Shown here piece after piece: positions 11,623 through 23,623 of a DNA stretch of 64,000 nucleotides (positions within the stretch are counted from its first letter, which is position 1; each line of letters starts with the position of its first letter). Origin of the DNA: Isoetes taiwanensis. Its lineage: Eukaryota > Streptophyta > Lycopodiopsida > Isoetales > Isoetaceae. Position numbers and translations under genes: made by a program. Location: NCBI GenBank assembly GCA_021234155.1, contig JAJEKV010000020.1:1909275-1973274 (forward strand). The letters run 5' to 3'. Below the pieces are notes generated by a model. That model saw only the letters and a program-made list of their open reading frames with translations. It was not told where the DNA came from and ran no database searches.

Positions 11623-14289
11623 CGACGAAATTTTATCTATCTTAAAATTTAGCCCGTTCTTGAGCTGATGTAGCCAAATTTAGAGTTCGAGCAGCCAAAT
11701 TTCTGATACAATCTCTGTCTATGGCTGCCAGAAGAAGCCCTGGTTCTGTCTATGGCAGCTAGTGGAAGCCCTGGTTCTGGTATAGATCACAACTGCACTG
11801 TAAGCAATGCCTATGGAGTATGGCCAAATCGAAGTCTGTGTAGAACAGCTGAAGTTGCATACCTTAAAATCGAAGCAAAGATTGAGTTGCATCCTCAAAA
11901 CCGAAGCAGGTATTGCTTACAGAGTGAAGATTGTTTCCGGCGTTTGCATCCTGGCTTCTATCCCTGGCTTGCATGAAACGGAGATGAAGAAGCAGGGACT
12001 ATGCAGAAACAGAGTAAAAGGCGGCGAAGCAGGAATTGTGCAGAAACACTAGAAGGAGGCGCCGCCCAAAAACGCCGCCACTTCAACAGAAAATTTCGTT
12101 TGATAAAATCTTGTCGAAATCGGGCGAAATTTTAAGGTAGTTAAAATTTCGGGTTTCCTTATACTTTCACCAGAGATTCTGACACTAGAATCTGTGAAGC
12201 ACCATTATTGAAACAGAAAGTCTAATTGTCCTATTCTCTTCCTCGGGGTTTGCATTACCCTTAGAAGTATATACCTACGATGCACTTACGTATACATGAA
12301 ATTAATTAATTTATTTTTTTTTACAAGGACCCTGAAGGTCGTACACCTATCCTTGGAAGGAATTACATCCTTACCACGGTTTAGTTAAGATCTTAAATAA
12401 GCATTACCCTGGAATCTTGCATAATTCTTGACTCCTTTAATGCATACAGTTAAGTTAACTATCTTAAGGTAATATTCCCACGTTAACATTATAGTAATAT
12501 TGGATATATTAGTTCCAATAGTATTACATTTAACTGATGGTTCTGATAACTTCAAGGCCTTTAAAATATACCTTCATACTATTATCGAGACCATAATTAT
12601 AATCTAGAAAATACTGTCGTTGATTTCTCACTCAATGCAAAATGCCTAGATTCTTTATATACAATATGGTTGCATCAGCGGTAAGATATGAAGGAACCAA
12701 TATGGGGAAATACCATAAAGATAATAATGACAAAATAGAAGCCAGAACCTGATCAAAGGCCTCTATTGCTCTTTTTTGTTCAGCGACGGAGTTGTTGTGT
12801 CTCCGTGGAGGCTGTTTGCTACCTTGAATTTCTTCAACCTATCTCATAGCACCACTTCAAAACCATGAACGATCGCTTGCACACACTATAAAACTGCAGA
12901 GTTATAAACACATCTCACAAACTTCATAGTCCTTGAAAAACAAACTCAGTTGCGAAGACATGAAACAATCCTTGCATTCTGCAAACCTACATCAGAACAA
13001 TGCAATCAACCATAAACTTAATCATGGAAAGGTTGTTATTGCCATCTGCCATGTTCATCTATCTCTAAGAAGCTTCGTAAAAAAATTGGGCACAACCAGA
13101 AAAGAAACTATCATGTAGATTGCAAATTAAGGCTTGAGAGTTTACCTCAAACATGCGAATATCAGGTCTACAATGGATGTGGTGAAAGCCCGTTCAAATT
13201 TTTCCTTTTTTGGGTCAAAATTAACCAAGTTACGTTGTCTTTGCTGTAATGTTCTATGAATCTGATCCTCTTTGACGAATCATGATTGTATATTCCAAGT
13301 TAGAATCTAAATGTTCTTGTGGAGACGGGATCCTCTATGCGAGATTGGCATGTGCACTGATAAATCAGCTGCTGGAAGTGTCACAACCATAGAATCTTCT
13401 GAAACTAAAGGTAGAAATGTGGAAGATCTGTCACTGGAGTTTCTAATATTATATCTAAAGCAGCAAGATTTAAATAGTCAGAATAAATATATAAATATCT
13501 ATTATACCTTATTTTTTAGATTATCTTACAACTAAAATTTGTCAATAAACTTGATAATGAGCCTCTCGGGTCAGATGTACCCATGATGCCACACAAAGAA
13601 ATATGTTTTTTATTATAAGTATTACTTAATGACATGCTCATTGCAACTACTGCAATTGCTGATGTAGCAGCTTCTACCTCTGCTTTGAACTCCACTCTCA
13701 TATCATGAAAGCATTATCATTTTTTTGCCTCTTCATTCTTAGTTAATGTAGCTTGCTTCTTTCTATGATCAAGTGATCCACAGATTGAGGCTAGTTAACT
13801 GGAGATACAAATGCTGCCAATGTAACTGCACCCATACCATGCCAAATGAAATCTCAATATACATTATTTCAGCACAGCATGGTGACCATAGCTTGGTAGT
13901 GACTCAGACTTTGATGCCAATATATGAAAAGATGTTCGAAATACCCCTCCATTTTGGCACATAAATTTTCAGCTTCTATTGTTGCAGATATTGCTACTTA
14001 CAGACACCTTCTGAAGTAGCAAGAAAACATATATATGCAGCTCCTCTAAGAGATTTTGTGAGAATCATGATGTCCAGATGTTCCAAATGTGACTGACGTG
14101 TTCCAGATACAGCAATAATTGTGAAACTATAAATCCATGGTATGTCGATTTTCACAATGGCATTGCCCAAAATGATAGGGTATGCATGAAAAACCCCATA
14201 ACAAAACTTAAACTCACCCAAAGGTGCCATAAAACCCCTATGTTCTTGGCAGAGATGAACGTTAAAAAAAGGCTCCTAGAAAAGCATGG
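11623..14289. other. Spacer, no supported gene
   Basis: AT-rich DNA with short open stretches only. A short duplicated phrase (CTGGTTCTGTCTATGGCAGC) occurs at about 11720-11760. No recognisable domain was found on either strand. Confidence 0.45.
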
Positions 14290-14294
14290 TCGAT

Positions 14295-15952
14295 GTGACG
14301 TTTCAAGTATTTATACGGTATACGTATAAATATATTGACACGTCACCCAGTATAGATACGCCACCATGGGGTATGGTAACCTAGGGGGTTGACCTAAAAG
14401 GGATTAAATTAGCTATGATCATTAAGGATAATAACCTATAATTAAGGAATTAATAATTAAAAAGGATAATTAAGCTAATTATGGTTTGGGAAGGCGCCAC
14501 CTGGCCAAACTCGATTGGCCAGCATAGTGAATGCTACTTTGATCCATTAAGGTGGATCACCACCCCCATATCAACCATAATTGACCAAGAGGAGTTGAGC
14601 GCCTACTTACCTTTGCCAAGCTGAGCGCCACCTTTACCCAGCTGAGCGCCACCCTTGCCTAGTACTTGTACCTGTGTAACCAGAGCTGAGCATCGAGTCC
14701 CAGAAGGATGGAGGCACCAAACGACCAAACGATAACGGGTCCAGCAGGAATACAGGTGGGTGGTTGTGTAGCTTGGGAATTCTATGGTAGCGCCCTGTTG
14801 GGCACTTGTTGTGTTGTTTTGTCTGTTCTCTCTGTGTTTTACTCGTAGGAACTAACCCTTGATTGTAAAGGTAAGTTCTCTTTATATTCTGATTCTTGTT
14901 TTGCTCTCAAAGGATGGATTGATAGTTCTTTGCATAGTCTTACTCTGGAAATGGGGGAACTAAGGGGGGTAGAGACCTCTGAGCTCATGTACGCTAGTAT
15001 GCTCCTAGATAGAGCCCTGTAATATTCCCATTAGATGCGGCCTGTGTACAAGAGACCACCGGGTCGTAGATGCTATGGTCTGGCTTAGCACCAGAGAAGG
15101 GACACAGTGGTGAAGTGGGGGTGGGGTCTTGCACGAACATAAAAGGCTCCTGAGACTCCTACAGTGGGCTAGGCCTGATAGCCGGTCACGTAGAGGGCCG
15201 GGTATGGGTTTGACACTCCCTGGGTGTAGAGGTGTGATCCGTATGGAGCATCTTGCACTTTGAGTAGATTTAGGGTGAGTAAGTTGGGTACAGATGCGGG
15301 GGTCGCTGATGCGGCATGTATTCTCTAGCTCACCCATGGAAGCACTGTGATCCTGGAAGGGGACGCTTCCCCGACCTGCCTCATCGGACCGGGGCGTCAT
15401 GAACCCTGGAGTAGACTCAAAAGGGTGATACCTTGAGTTTGTGTCTCCGAAAGGCTATAGCGAAGCCATAGCGTGGATCGACCCATCTGCAAAGTGTGCA
15501 TAGGAGGGGCGGATGGAGTGGACAACCCTAGCCGATGTTCTATGCCAGCCAACGCCATGCCAAGACTCGGTCTGCTGATCTCTTGAGGCCCAGCCGTCAG
15601 TCGATCCTCACTGGAGTCTGAGCCGGGGTAGACCCTGTGGTTTGGGGTGTTTTCTTAGTTTTAGATGCATATTCTTTGCCATTGGTATTTGGATGGATGC
15701 GCCACTCTTCGTGGTGGTTATTTATATATATAATTTATGCTGTGTGCTAACCCTTGTATTCATGCTTCCGCGACGTAGGAGCCCATCGAAGGCGTGGGCC
15801 GAATGACACCTCCGTGCCCTTCACTCGAGCATCTCTACGTAGATGGCCCGGGTCAGACGGAGGGCCCTGCTCATGGCGAGATGGTCGCCATGGGAGGGGA
15901 AAGTCCCCGTATGTATACGGCTGGGGGTCGTATATATTCAGGGAGCGTCACA
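14295..15952 (+). repeat. E1 5' LTR
   Basis: It starts TGTGACGTTTCAAG and ends GGGAGCGTCACA, and matches 31145-32825 nearly base for base with small indels. The palindromic TATACGGTATACGTATA phrase lies close to the start. Confidence 0.95.
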
Positions 15953-15953
15953 G

Positions 15954-15965
15954 TGGTATCAGAGC
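15954..15965 (+). other. E1 primer-binding site (initiator tRNA-Met)
   Basis: TGGTATCAGAGC lies one base after the 5' LTR and is complementary to the 3' end of plant initiator tRNA-Met, the standard primer of many plant LTR elements. Confidence 0.92.
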
Positions 15966-16405
15966 CGTGATTTCGGTTACTCGAAATCATAGCACTGACC
16001 AAACCCTAACTCGCTAGTTCGGTAGTCAGGAGAGAAAGTTTAAGCTAGAGTGATTGTTTGGCTCTCTGATGTTTGGTTTTGTGCTAGGTTAAGGTAATAG
16101 AATGTAAGTTCTTAGGAAGTTTAGGGCGACTGGAAGACCCAAGTTTGGAAGAGCTATAACTTTTTGTAGGAAGCTCGGATGAAGGCAAAAATGGCTTCAA
16201 TGGATCGGGCACCTCCCAAATACCCCAGGGGGCATGTCTCCCGAGGTCAAAAAGACAACAGGCTGCCGAAAAATCGAAAGGGGCGCTGCTGTCCTCGGAG
16301 GTGTTTATTTTGAAAAGTTAAGGCCGTATAAGTAACGCAGCGCCCCATACGGTCGCGCGTATTTTTATACGCGCCCGTTTTAAATTTTTTTTTTTTTAAA
16401 AAAAA

Positions 16406-16460
16406 ATAAGCCTCTAGCGCCCTAGCGCCCTAGCGCCCTCTAAGCCCTAGCGCCCTTGCC
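16406..16460. repeat. GCGCCCTA microrepeat
   Basis: CTAGCGCCC is repeated several times in tandem in the E1 leader, just left of the nested insertion. Confidence 0.7.
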
Positions 16461-16474
16461 TACCCTTCAACGCC

Positions 16475-18141
16475 TGTGACGGGCCTGGCCAGTTAACCTT
16501 TATGGTAACTGGAGATCCCATCAATCTCGACCATTGGATCTACTTAAGCTTAAAAACTTAAGAAATTAACTCATGCATCTGCAACAATAACACTTAGGTA
16601 AAGAATTTAATCTTTGTACATATTCTAAGGTTCCAAACATGTACTTGCCCATTACTCAGCAATATCCCCGCACACTATGAATGATCTTAATAATTGTAAC
16701 TTCAAGCCCATATATAATAATAATAATAGTAATAATAATCAAGTTTATTGAATAGCAATCCACACACTTCCACTCTCGCCTTTCCGAAGCTTGGCTACTT
16801 TCCGGAGCATCTCACACCTCTGCTTACACCATCAACCACGGGGTTAGTCACATGGACTAAGTGGGGATCGGGGATCTAGGATATATCTTAAAACAATCAC
16901 CACAAAGCCTTAACTTAGAACAATAACTTAGCCTTACCGTAGCCCTCGCCCACCGCAACCCAGGTTACTTAGTCCAACAAGCATAATCACAATGCATAAT
17001 TACACCAAGCATGACCATTGCAACTTAATTCCAACATTAAAAACACATATACAATAACCAAGCTCATAGCATCAACATTGCAACCAATATTCCTCTGGTC
17101 CGAGCAAGGTCAACTCCTACCGATCGGGCCGCGGACATAGAGGCGGGGTAACCACGTGTACACACACCCATCCACGCCAAGCGCCCAAAGATTGGAGGAC
17201 CACTTATCCGTGCATGACGTTGTACCATATGGTACCAACGCCCGATGTTCAAATAATACCATAGCACTGCAATAACCATGAGTCTAGACCATCGCACCTA
17301 GACTCGCCCCGAGGTCTATATCAAAGAATTATACTACACATAGATCACAATACTATGAATTCCACCCAATATCAATTAGGCACATTTCCATATCAAATTT
17401 ACCTTAGAAATTCCATAATTTACACCTCATGCAACAAAGGAAATCCTCATATAAACATTACTATCTCTACCATGCAACATGCAATGCCCTGCTTAAGCAA
17501 AATACAACCTTCACTAATATCTTATTACTTTTAACTAGATCAACTTCCTTCAAATTACTACTTATAACCTTAATGACGGTGGCTTCCATAACCCCTTAAC
17601 TAGTTTATTGAATTGGTTAATATGCTCGCTATCCATTAACCATGCATGCCTATTCTATTCTATTCATGACCATGCTCATATGATTTAACTCCAAGTTTAT
17701 ACTACGTTCAAAGCAATCATTATTAAATCAACACAGCTATACAAACACTAGAAAACCCCGGTGTAAGGCTTGATCCCCACTGGAATCCCGCTTTGCTTCC
17801 TCTCAGGCTCCCAAAGAACGCCTCCCGGATCTCTCTGCAGACACAACTCGCTCCTTCAACAATCCATCTGCAATCTATCTCCTTCCGAATGCTTCACCAT
17901 CACATAAAAGACTTCTTTCCCCATGGAAAACTCCTTCCCCCTAAGAAATCAAGAATAATATTGTTGCACTTATATAACCTAGCAATGCCCTTGCATGCAT
18001 GCATGCATACACTGCATGCATGGACACATTGCATGCATGTATTCCTAGCACATAATCATTTATTTTACCTTGAAAATGCACTCTTATATAATGGCAACGT
18101 TACTTACATCTCAATGTTGGTGCTAGGTTGCTAGGTCCGTT
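16475..18141 (-). repeat. Nested element 3' LTR
   Basis: Copy of 20311-21979 with small differences. Its inner edge (TCCGTTCTGA) departs from the canonical TCCGTTACA end seen in the other copy. It contains a GCATGC microrepeat near 17995-18040. Confidence 0.85.
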
Positions 18142-20296
18142 CTGATCTCTCCTCCAAAAATTCAACCCATGTCCTCATGGGTGCATCTTAGAGCACTCAT
18201 GAAAAATCTAGTTTGTATCTCCCTTTGTGACATCTTCATTGGAACAAACTCAACCATTGATCTAAATTTTTTTTTTATAGTCTGCCTCCTTAATTACTCG
18301 GGTCTCTTCCCTTTATGCTTTCACATCTTAATCCTCAATTCAACATACTCCCAAATGAATACAATTTTGTCCCTTAGAACTGACCCATCCTTGTCAAACA
18401 CAATTGCTTAGCCTTCCAATCCAAGATGATGCATCTCCAAACTTGAAAATTCAAAGCTAGCTTCATACAAGTAATTTAAGCTAAAGGAAAGATACATATT
18501 AGATAGCTCCAATGCACGACCCTTCTAACTTTCAATTTAACATACCGCCAAGTCTAGAACTAACTCAAATATTATGAGTATACTACATATCCAATTCAAT
18601 ATAATAAACATAATGCGCTTTAACGAACTTTTCATAAAGAAGGTAATGCCCATAGAAAAAAAAACCCACCATTCCAAAGAGATACTCAGGTCGAACTAGA
18701 TATGTAATCTCTTGAGACTTCTTGGGTGGCCAAATCCAAAAAGTAACAAGCAAAATACATAATCAAGTCCCCATGCGGGTATCTTATAACTAGGTATGCT
18801 TAAGTTGATACAAGGGATCCCATAAGAATTATAACCCATGGTACGTAGAATTCCTCTGAGTTCATCCAATGACATTGAAGTATCCTAGGCTATACACTTG
18901 GCCTCTATATTTAGCCTACTTCCATACATATTACCCCATCACACTTTGGTTAGTCTTTCAACAAGATTTTATAGGCATCAATTGTCAGTTAATTTCGATG
19001 AAGCTCTTACTTCATGTATTTCGTTCACAACTTCAATCCTTTGATCAGTATCCTTAATCAAGTAATGCAATCACCATCCCTCCATTAATTTACAATCACT
19101 TCTAGCATGCCAAATAATTACAATACATGGAAGCACCATTACTAGATGTACTTACAACTCTTCTATTACGTTCTAAGATTTTCAAAAAATGGCACTTCCC
19201 CATGTCTATACATTCCCCTCTGCCTTTATCTCATGTCCGGGCCTTATCGACAACTCTTTCGCTCAATTTCATGGTTCACCTACTACCACGATTAAATATG
19301 TTATTCCTCTATTCATCGTCTTCTTCTTCCTTATCCATAAGATAGATAACATTGTTCAATCTTGGCCAATCAATTCTTCAATCTGCCATAATTTAAGTGT
19401 ATATCATTCTCTAAATATAAATCGTAACCCGACCACTTTGTTCCATTAAAAGCTTTCTTATACTTCAAGAAGTTTTTTTCAAGGCCAAGAACTTTTTCAA
19501 GGCTATCACCGACTATTCTAGCCATAACCCTAAGGCCAACAACTTTATAGACCTCAAGTAGGACCATGATGTAATCATGACATTTCCTTCTACGTCACAC
19601 ATCCGCTATTTACACATGAGCTTCAATCGACTATCACGCCAATCTTATTTTATAAGCATATCTAAGCATTCTCAAAACTTGTCTTACAACCACCGTGTTT
19701 GTAACCTTATCCCACCATAGCCCAGAATGCTATCAACTTAGCAACTTATTGTTATTTCACCACTTGGATAGCAATATATAGATGCTTTGGTTTTCTCAAT
19801 TTTTAGCTTCAAAAGGATGCACCTAACATCACATCAAGAATCTTATTCACCCGATGGTGAGATGAACCTTCCCCTGAATATCATAGGCATTATATATCAT
19901 GCAATTTGCTTATTCTAAATTTTCTTGCCACCGTGAGTATGCTACTACGAGATCACATCTACATTATAAGAAGTGGTTACCAAAGTGAAACGCAAATACC
20001 GTAACTTAATCTCCCTCAAGCATCACTTCCATGCTATGCGCACATTGGCAACCCTAAATCAAAGTTAGCCCCTTGATGAAGTACATTTTTCTAGCTTATC
20101 TGCTTTGCAGGATAGAAAATCAACCAAGATTATAGAAATTCCATGTAATCAATTTCACATACCTTCATAAAACAATTTGTCACGCCTCCTCTAAGGCCAT
20201 CATCTCCACATATATTCAATTGAATACTATTAGCATAATCCAACAACCTCAACTTGAATCTAGACTTCGTTATCATACATCCAAGGATCCAACTAT

Positions 20297-20308
20297 GCTC
20301 TGATACCA
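20297..20308 (-). other. Nested element primer-binding site
   Basis: GCTCTGATACCA on the plus strand is the reverse complement of TGGTATCAGAGC, two bases from the right LTR. It fixes the element's orientation as minus. Confidence 0.9.
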
Positions 20309-20310
20309 AC

Positions 20311-21979
20311 TGTGACGGGCCTGGCCAGTTAACCTTTATGGTAACTGGAGATCCCATCAATCTCGACCATTGGATCTACTTAAGCTTAAAAACTTAAGAA
20401 ATTAACTCATGCATCTGCAACAATAACACTTAGGTAAAGAATTTAATCTTTGTACATATTCTAAGGTTCCAAACATGTACTTGCCCATTACTCAGCAATA
20501 TCCCCGCACACTATGAATGATCTTAATAATTGTAACTTCAAGCCCATATATAATAATAATAATAGTAATAATAATCAAGTTTATTGAATAGCAATCCACA
20601 CACTTCCACTCTCGCCTTTCCGAAGCTTGGCTACTTTCCGGAGCATCTCACACCTCTGCTTACACCATCAACCACCTGGGTTAGTCACATGGACTAAGTG
20701 GGGATCGGGATCTAGGATATATCTTAAAACAATCACCACAAAGCCTTAACTTAGAACAATAACTTAGCCTTACCGTAGCCTCGCCCCTGCAACCTAGGTT
20801 ACTTAGTCCAACAAGCATAATCACAATGCATAATTACACCAAGCATGACCATTGCAACTTAATTCCAACATTAAAAACACATATACAATAACCAAGCAAT
20901 CATAGCATCAACATTGCAACCAATATTCCTCTGGGTCTGAGCAAGGTCAACTCGGCTGATCAGGCCAGTGACATAGAGGCGGGGTAACCACGTGTGTACA
21001 CACCCATCCACGCTGCGTCCAGCATTGGAGGACCACTTAACTGTGCATGACGTTGTACCATATGGTACCAACGCCCGATGTTCAAATAATACCATAGCAC
21101 TGTGCAATAACCGCGAGTCTAGACCATCGCACCTAGACTCCGGCCCCAGAGGTCTATATCAAAGAATTATACTACACATAGATCACAATACTATGAATTC
21201 CACCCAATATCAATTAGGCACATTTCCATATCAAATTTACCTTAGAAATTCCATAATTTACACCTCATGCAACAAAGGAAATCCTCATATAAACATTACT
21301 ATCTCTACCATGCAACATGCAATGCCCGGTGCTTAAGCAAAATACAACCTTCACTAATATCTTATTACTTTTAACTAGATCAACTTCCTTCAAATTACTA
21401 CTTATAACCTTAATGACGGTGGCTTCCATAACCCTGCTAACTAGTTTATTGAATTGGTTAATATGCTCGCTATCCATTAACCATGCATGCCTATTCTATT
21501 CTATTCATGACCATGCTCATATGATTTAACTCCAAGTTTATACTACGTTCAAAGCAATCATTATTAAATCAACACAGCTATACAAACACTAGAAAACCCC
21601 AGGTGTAAGGCTTGATCCCCACCTGGAATCCCGCTTGCTTCCTCTGTGCTCCCAGCAACGCTCCCAGATCTCTGCACACAACTCGCTCCTTCAACAATCC
21701 ATCTGCAATCTATCTCCTTCCGAATGCTTCACCATCACATAAAAGACTTCTTTCCCCATGGAAAACTCCTTCCCCCCAAGAAATCAAGAATAATATTGTT
21801 GCACTTATATAACCTAGCAATGCCCTTGCATGCATGCATGCATACACTGCATGCATGGACACATTGCATGCATGTATTCCTAGCACATAATCATTTATTT
21901 TACCTTGAAAATGCACTCTTATATAATGGCAACGTTACTTACATCTCAATGTTGGTGCTAGGTTGCTAGGTCCGTTACA
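20311..21979 (-). repeat. Nested element 5' LTR
   Basis: Near-identical to 16475-18141. Its plus-strand ends TGTGACGGGCC and GGTCCGTTACA form the usual short imperfect terminal inversion. Confidence 0.88.
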
Positions 21980-22043
21980 ACGCCGCCCATCCCAGTTTGA
22001 GCGCCCTACCTTTTCTCTCTTGCTGTTCCTTGCCAGTGCGACC

Positions 22044-23380
22044 ATGCCGCGTTTCAAACTTACTGTGGACCTGAAGAAGATGAACGAGTTCCAACTGTTT
22101 AGCGCGCTAGTCGACCATCTTGCAGACGACAGCCCTACAGTTGATACCGTTCTTGATCTCTTCGTGAAGCACTTCATTGAGGGTCGAAGAATTCCTTACC
22201 CTATCTTCCACTTCAATGAGCGCTTCCTTATGAAGTTGAACGAGGCAGGTGAGGCCTACACCCTTGTGGAGCAGCCTGACCGTGCATGGGCCGTGGTTAA
22301 GTTCTATCCCTCAGCAGGACCAGATGAGGACCCCGCCGAGCTTATCCGGAATGAGGCTCAAAGGATCATGCACCTTGCCAGGGTGGAAGACTTGCAGCAA
22401 ATAGCTAGTGCCCCACCAGAAGCACGGAAGAACCGCTTCTACTACCTGGGTAAGGGCTGGGTACTTATGTACCAAGATTGTTATAATCTCCCTACCTTCT
22501 CTTGGAATGAAGACCTCAACAGCTTCATTTTTGAGAACGTCCCGCCTAGTTTTGACCAAGCCCGCATGGACCTCGTGCAAGATGATATGCGAGCACGGCC
22601 GGACATGTACCACACGGAGACAAAGAAGCCCGGGCTGCTGAGAGAGAGAGGCTTCGCAAGGAAGAGGAGGATGGCCAAAGTCAGCAGAGCGGGAACCAAC
22701 AGGTGGATCAGCAGGACGACCAGCAGAATCCAGATGTTGATCAGCAGCAGAACCCGGATGTTGGACAACAGCAGGATCAAGCTGTGGGTTAGAACGCTGA
22801 CCCCCAGGGAGACCAAAACATGGGGGATAATGTGGACCAACCGGGAGCTTCGAGCGGCCCTAAGAATAGGAAGGCAACGGAGTGGGGTAACCGGACGTTG
22901 AAGAGAAAGAGTACCAAACCCGTGAAGAGTGGGGTGAACTATAAGACCCAACTGCAGAAGGATGCCACTATAGCCAAGAAGACATCGGCTCAGAGACGGG
23001 AGCAGATCGTTCAGCGGGCACAACATCCAACAACCGGCGGAAAATCCATTCCGTCGCTCAAGGCAACCCTCAAGCCACGGAAGCCCCACAGATTTCGACC
23101 GGGCACAGTAGCACTTCGGGAGATACGTAAGTATCAGAAGTCTACTGAGCCATTGATTCGTCGGCTTTCCTTCCAACGGCTTGTACGGGAAATTGCCCAG
23201 GAATTTAAAACCGATTTGAGGTTCCAAGCCTTTGCAATCCTCGCACTCCAGGAGGCTGCCGAGGCTTACCTCATCGAGATTTTGAGCGACGCCAACCTTT
23301 GCACCATACACGCAAAGAGGGTCACCATCATGCCCAAGGACCTCCAGCTAGCACGATGGATCCGAGGGGAGTTCCGGTGA
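22044..23380 (+). pseudogene. E1 ORF-A: unknown domain fused to histone H3-like fold
   Basis: The ORF starts at ATG 22044 (context GCGACCATGCC). An unknown domain of about 190 residues (MPRFKLTVDLKKMNEFQLF and onward) is followed by a Gln/Asp-rich repetitive linker and a basic region. The C-terminus is almost a whole histone H3 from a TGGK motif (K14 region) through [38 protein letters not shown] and LARWIRG. By eye about three quarters of core residues match plant H3, and the CENP-A-type loop-1 insertion is absent. The histone part lies in the +2 frame (open from 22820). The N-terminal frame runs to 22901, so one frameshift near 22630 in a GAGAGA run and one TAG at about 22790 break the original fusion. 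The first H3 tail residues (ARTKQTARK) are not preserved. It replaces no known gag or pol function. Confidence 0.85.
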
Positions 23381-23536
23381 CTAGGCGATCGTTTTTTTTT
23401 CCGTTGTAAAATTTTTGTAACTTATCTATGTACTATTCCCATTTTTTGGGTTGTGAATATAAAAATATCTTTTTAAATGTAAATCATTAATTAAATAATA
23501 AATTTTAATAATAATTTTGGGAAACGTGCCAAAAAG

Positions 23537-23567
23537 TATAAAACCCCTTTTTGGCCATTAGGGTTTC
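23537..23567 (+). promoter_or_regulatory. Possible internal promoter before ORF-B
   Basis: TATAAAA (23537-23543) is followed by a reverse telo-box (TTAGGGTTT, about 23559-23567), roughly 60-85 bp before the ORF-B start codon. A similar TATA plus TTAGGGTT arrangement precedes the H3-tail ORF of E2. Confidence 0.4.
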
Positions 23568-23623
23568 ATTTTCCTTTCTTGCTTTCAGCGCCTCCTTTCT
23601 CCTCCTTTGCGCCTTCACCCCTC

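Larger units (their letters stand above)
16475..21979 (-). mobile_element. Nested non-autonomous LTR element inside E1
   Basis: Near-identical LTRs of about 1.67 kb (16475 to about 18141, and 20311-21979) bound a 2.2 kb interior. A 5-bp target duplication ACGCC lies at 16470-16474 and 21980-21984. The primer site lies at the right end on the minus strand, so the element reads leftward. A purine-rich tract (minus-strand GGAGGAGAGATCAG) precedes the left LTR. The interior (18142-20310) has no gag or pol homology in any frame, making this a LARD-type non-autonomous element. It separates the E1 leader from ORF-A. Confidence 0.88.

Noticed and set aside
15005-15400. 131-codon open frame on the minus strand of the E1 LTR, also open in the other LTR (31878-32273)
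   Set aside because: It is open in both copies simply because the LTRs are near-identical. There is no domain, and the matching E2 LTR frame is shorter with different sequence.
17990-18040. GCATGC-rich tracts (also near 45870 and 46250) as possible regulatory or CRISPR-like repeats
   Set aside because: Simple ATGC microrepeats without spacers or conserved units.
18142-20310. Short open frames inside the nested LTR element as genes
   Set aside because: All are under 90 codons, overlap on several frames and show no gag, pol or host homology.
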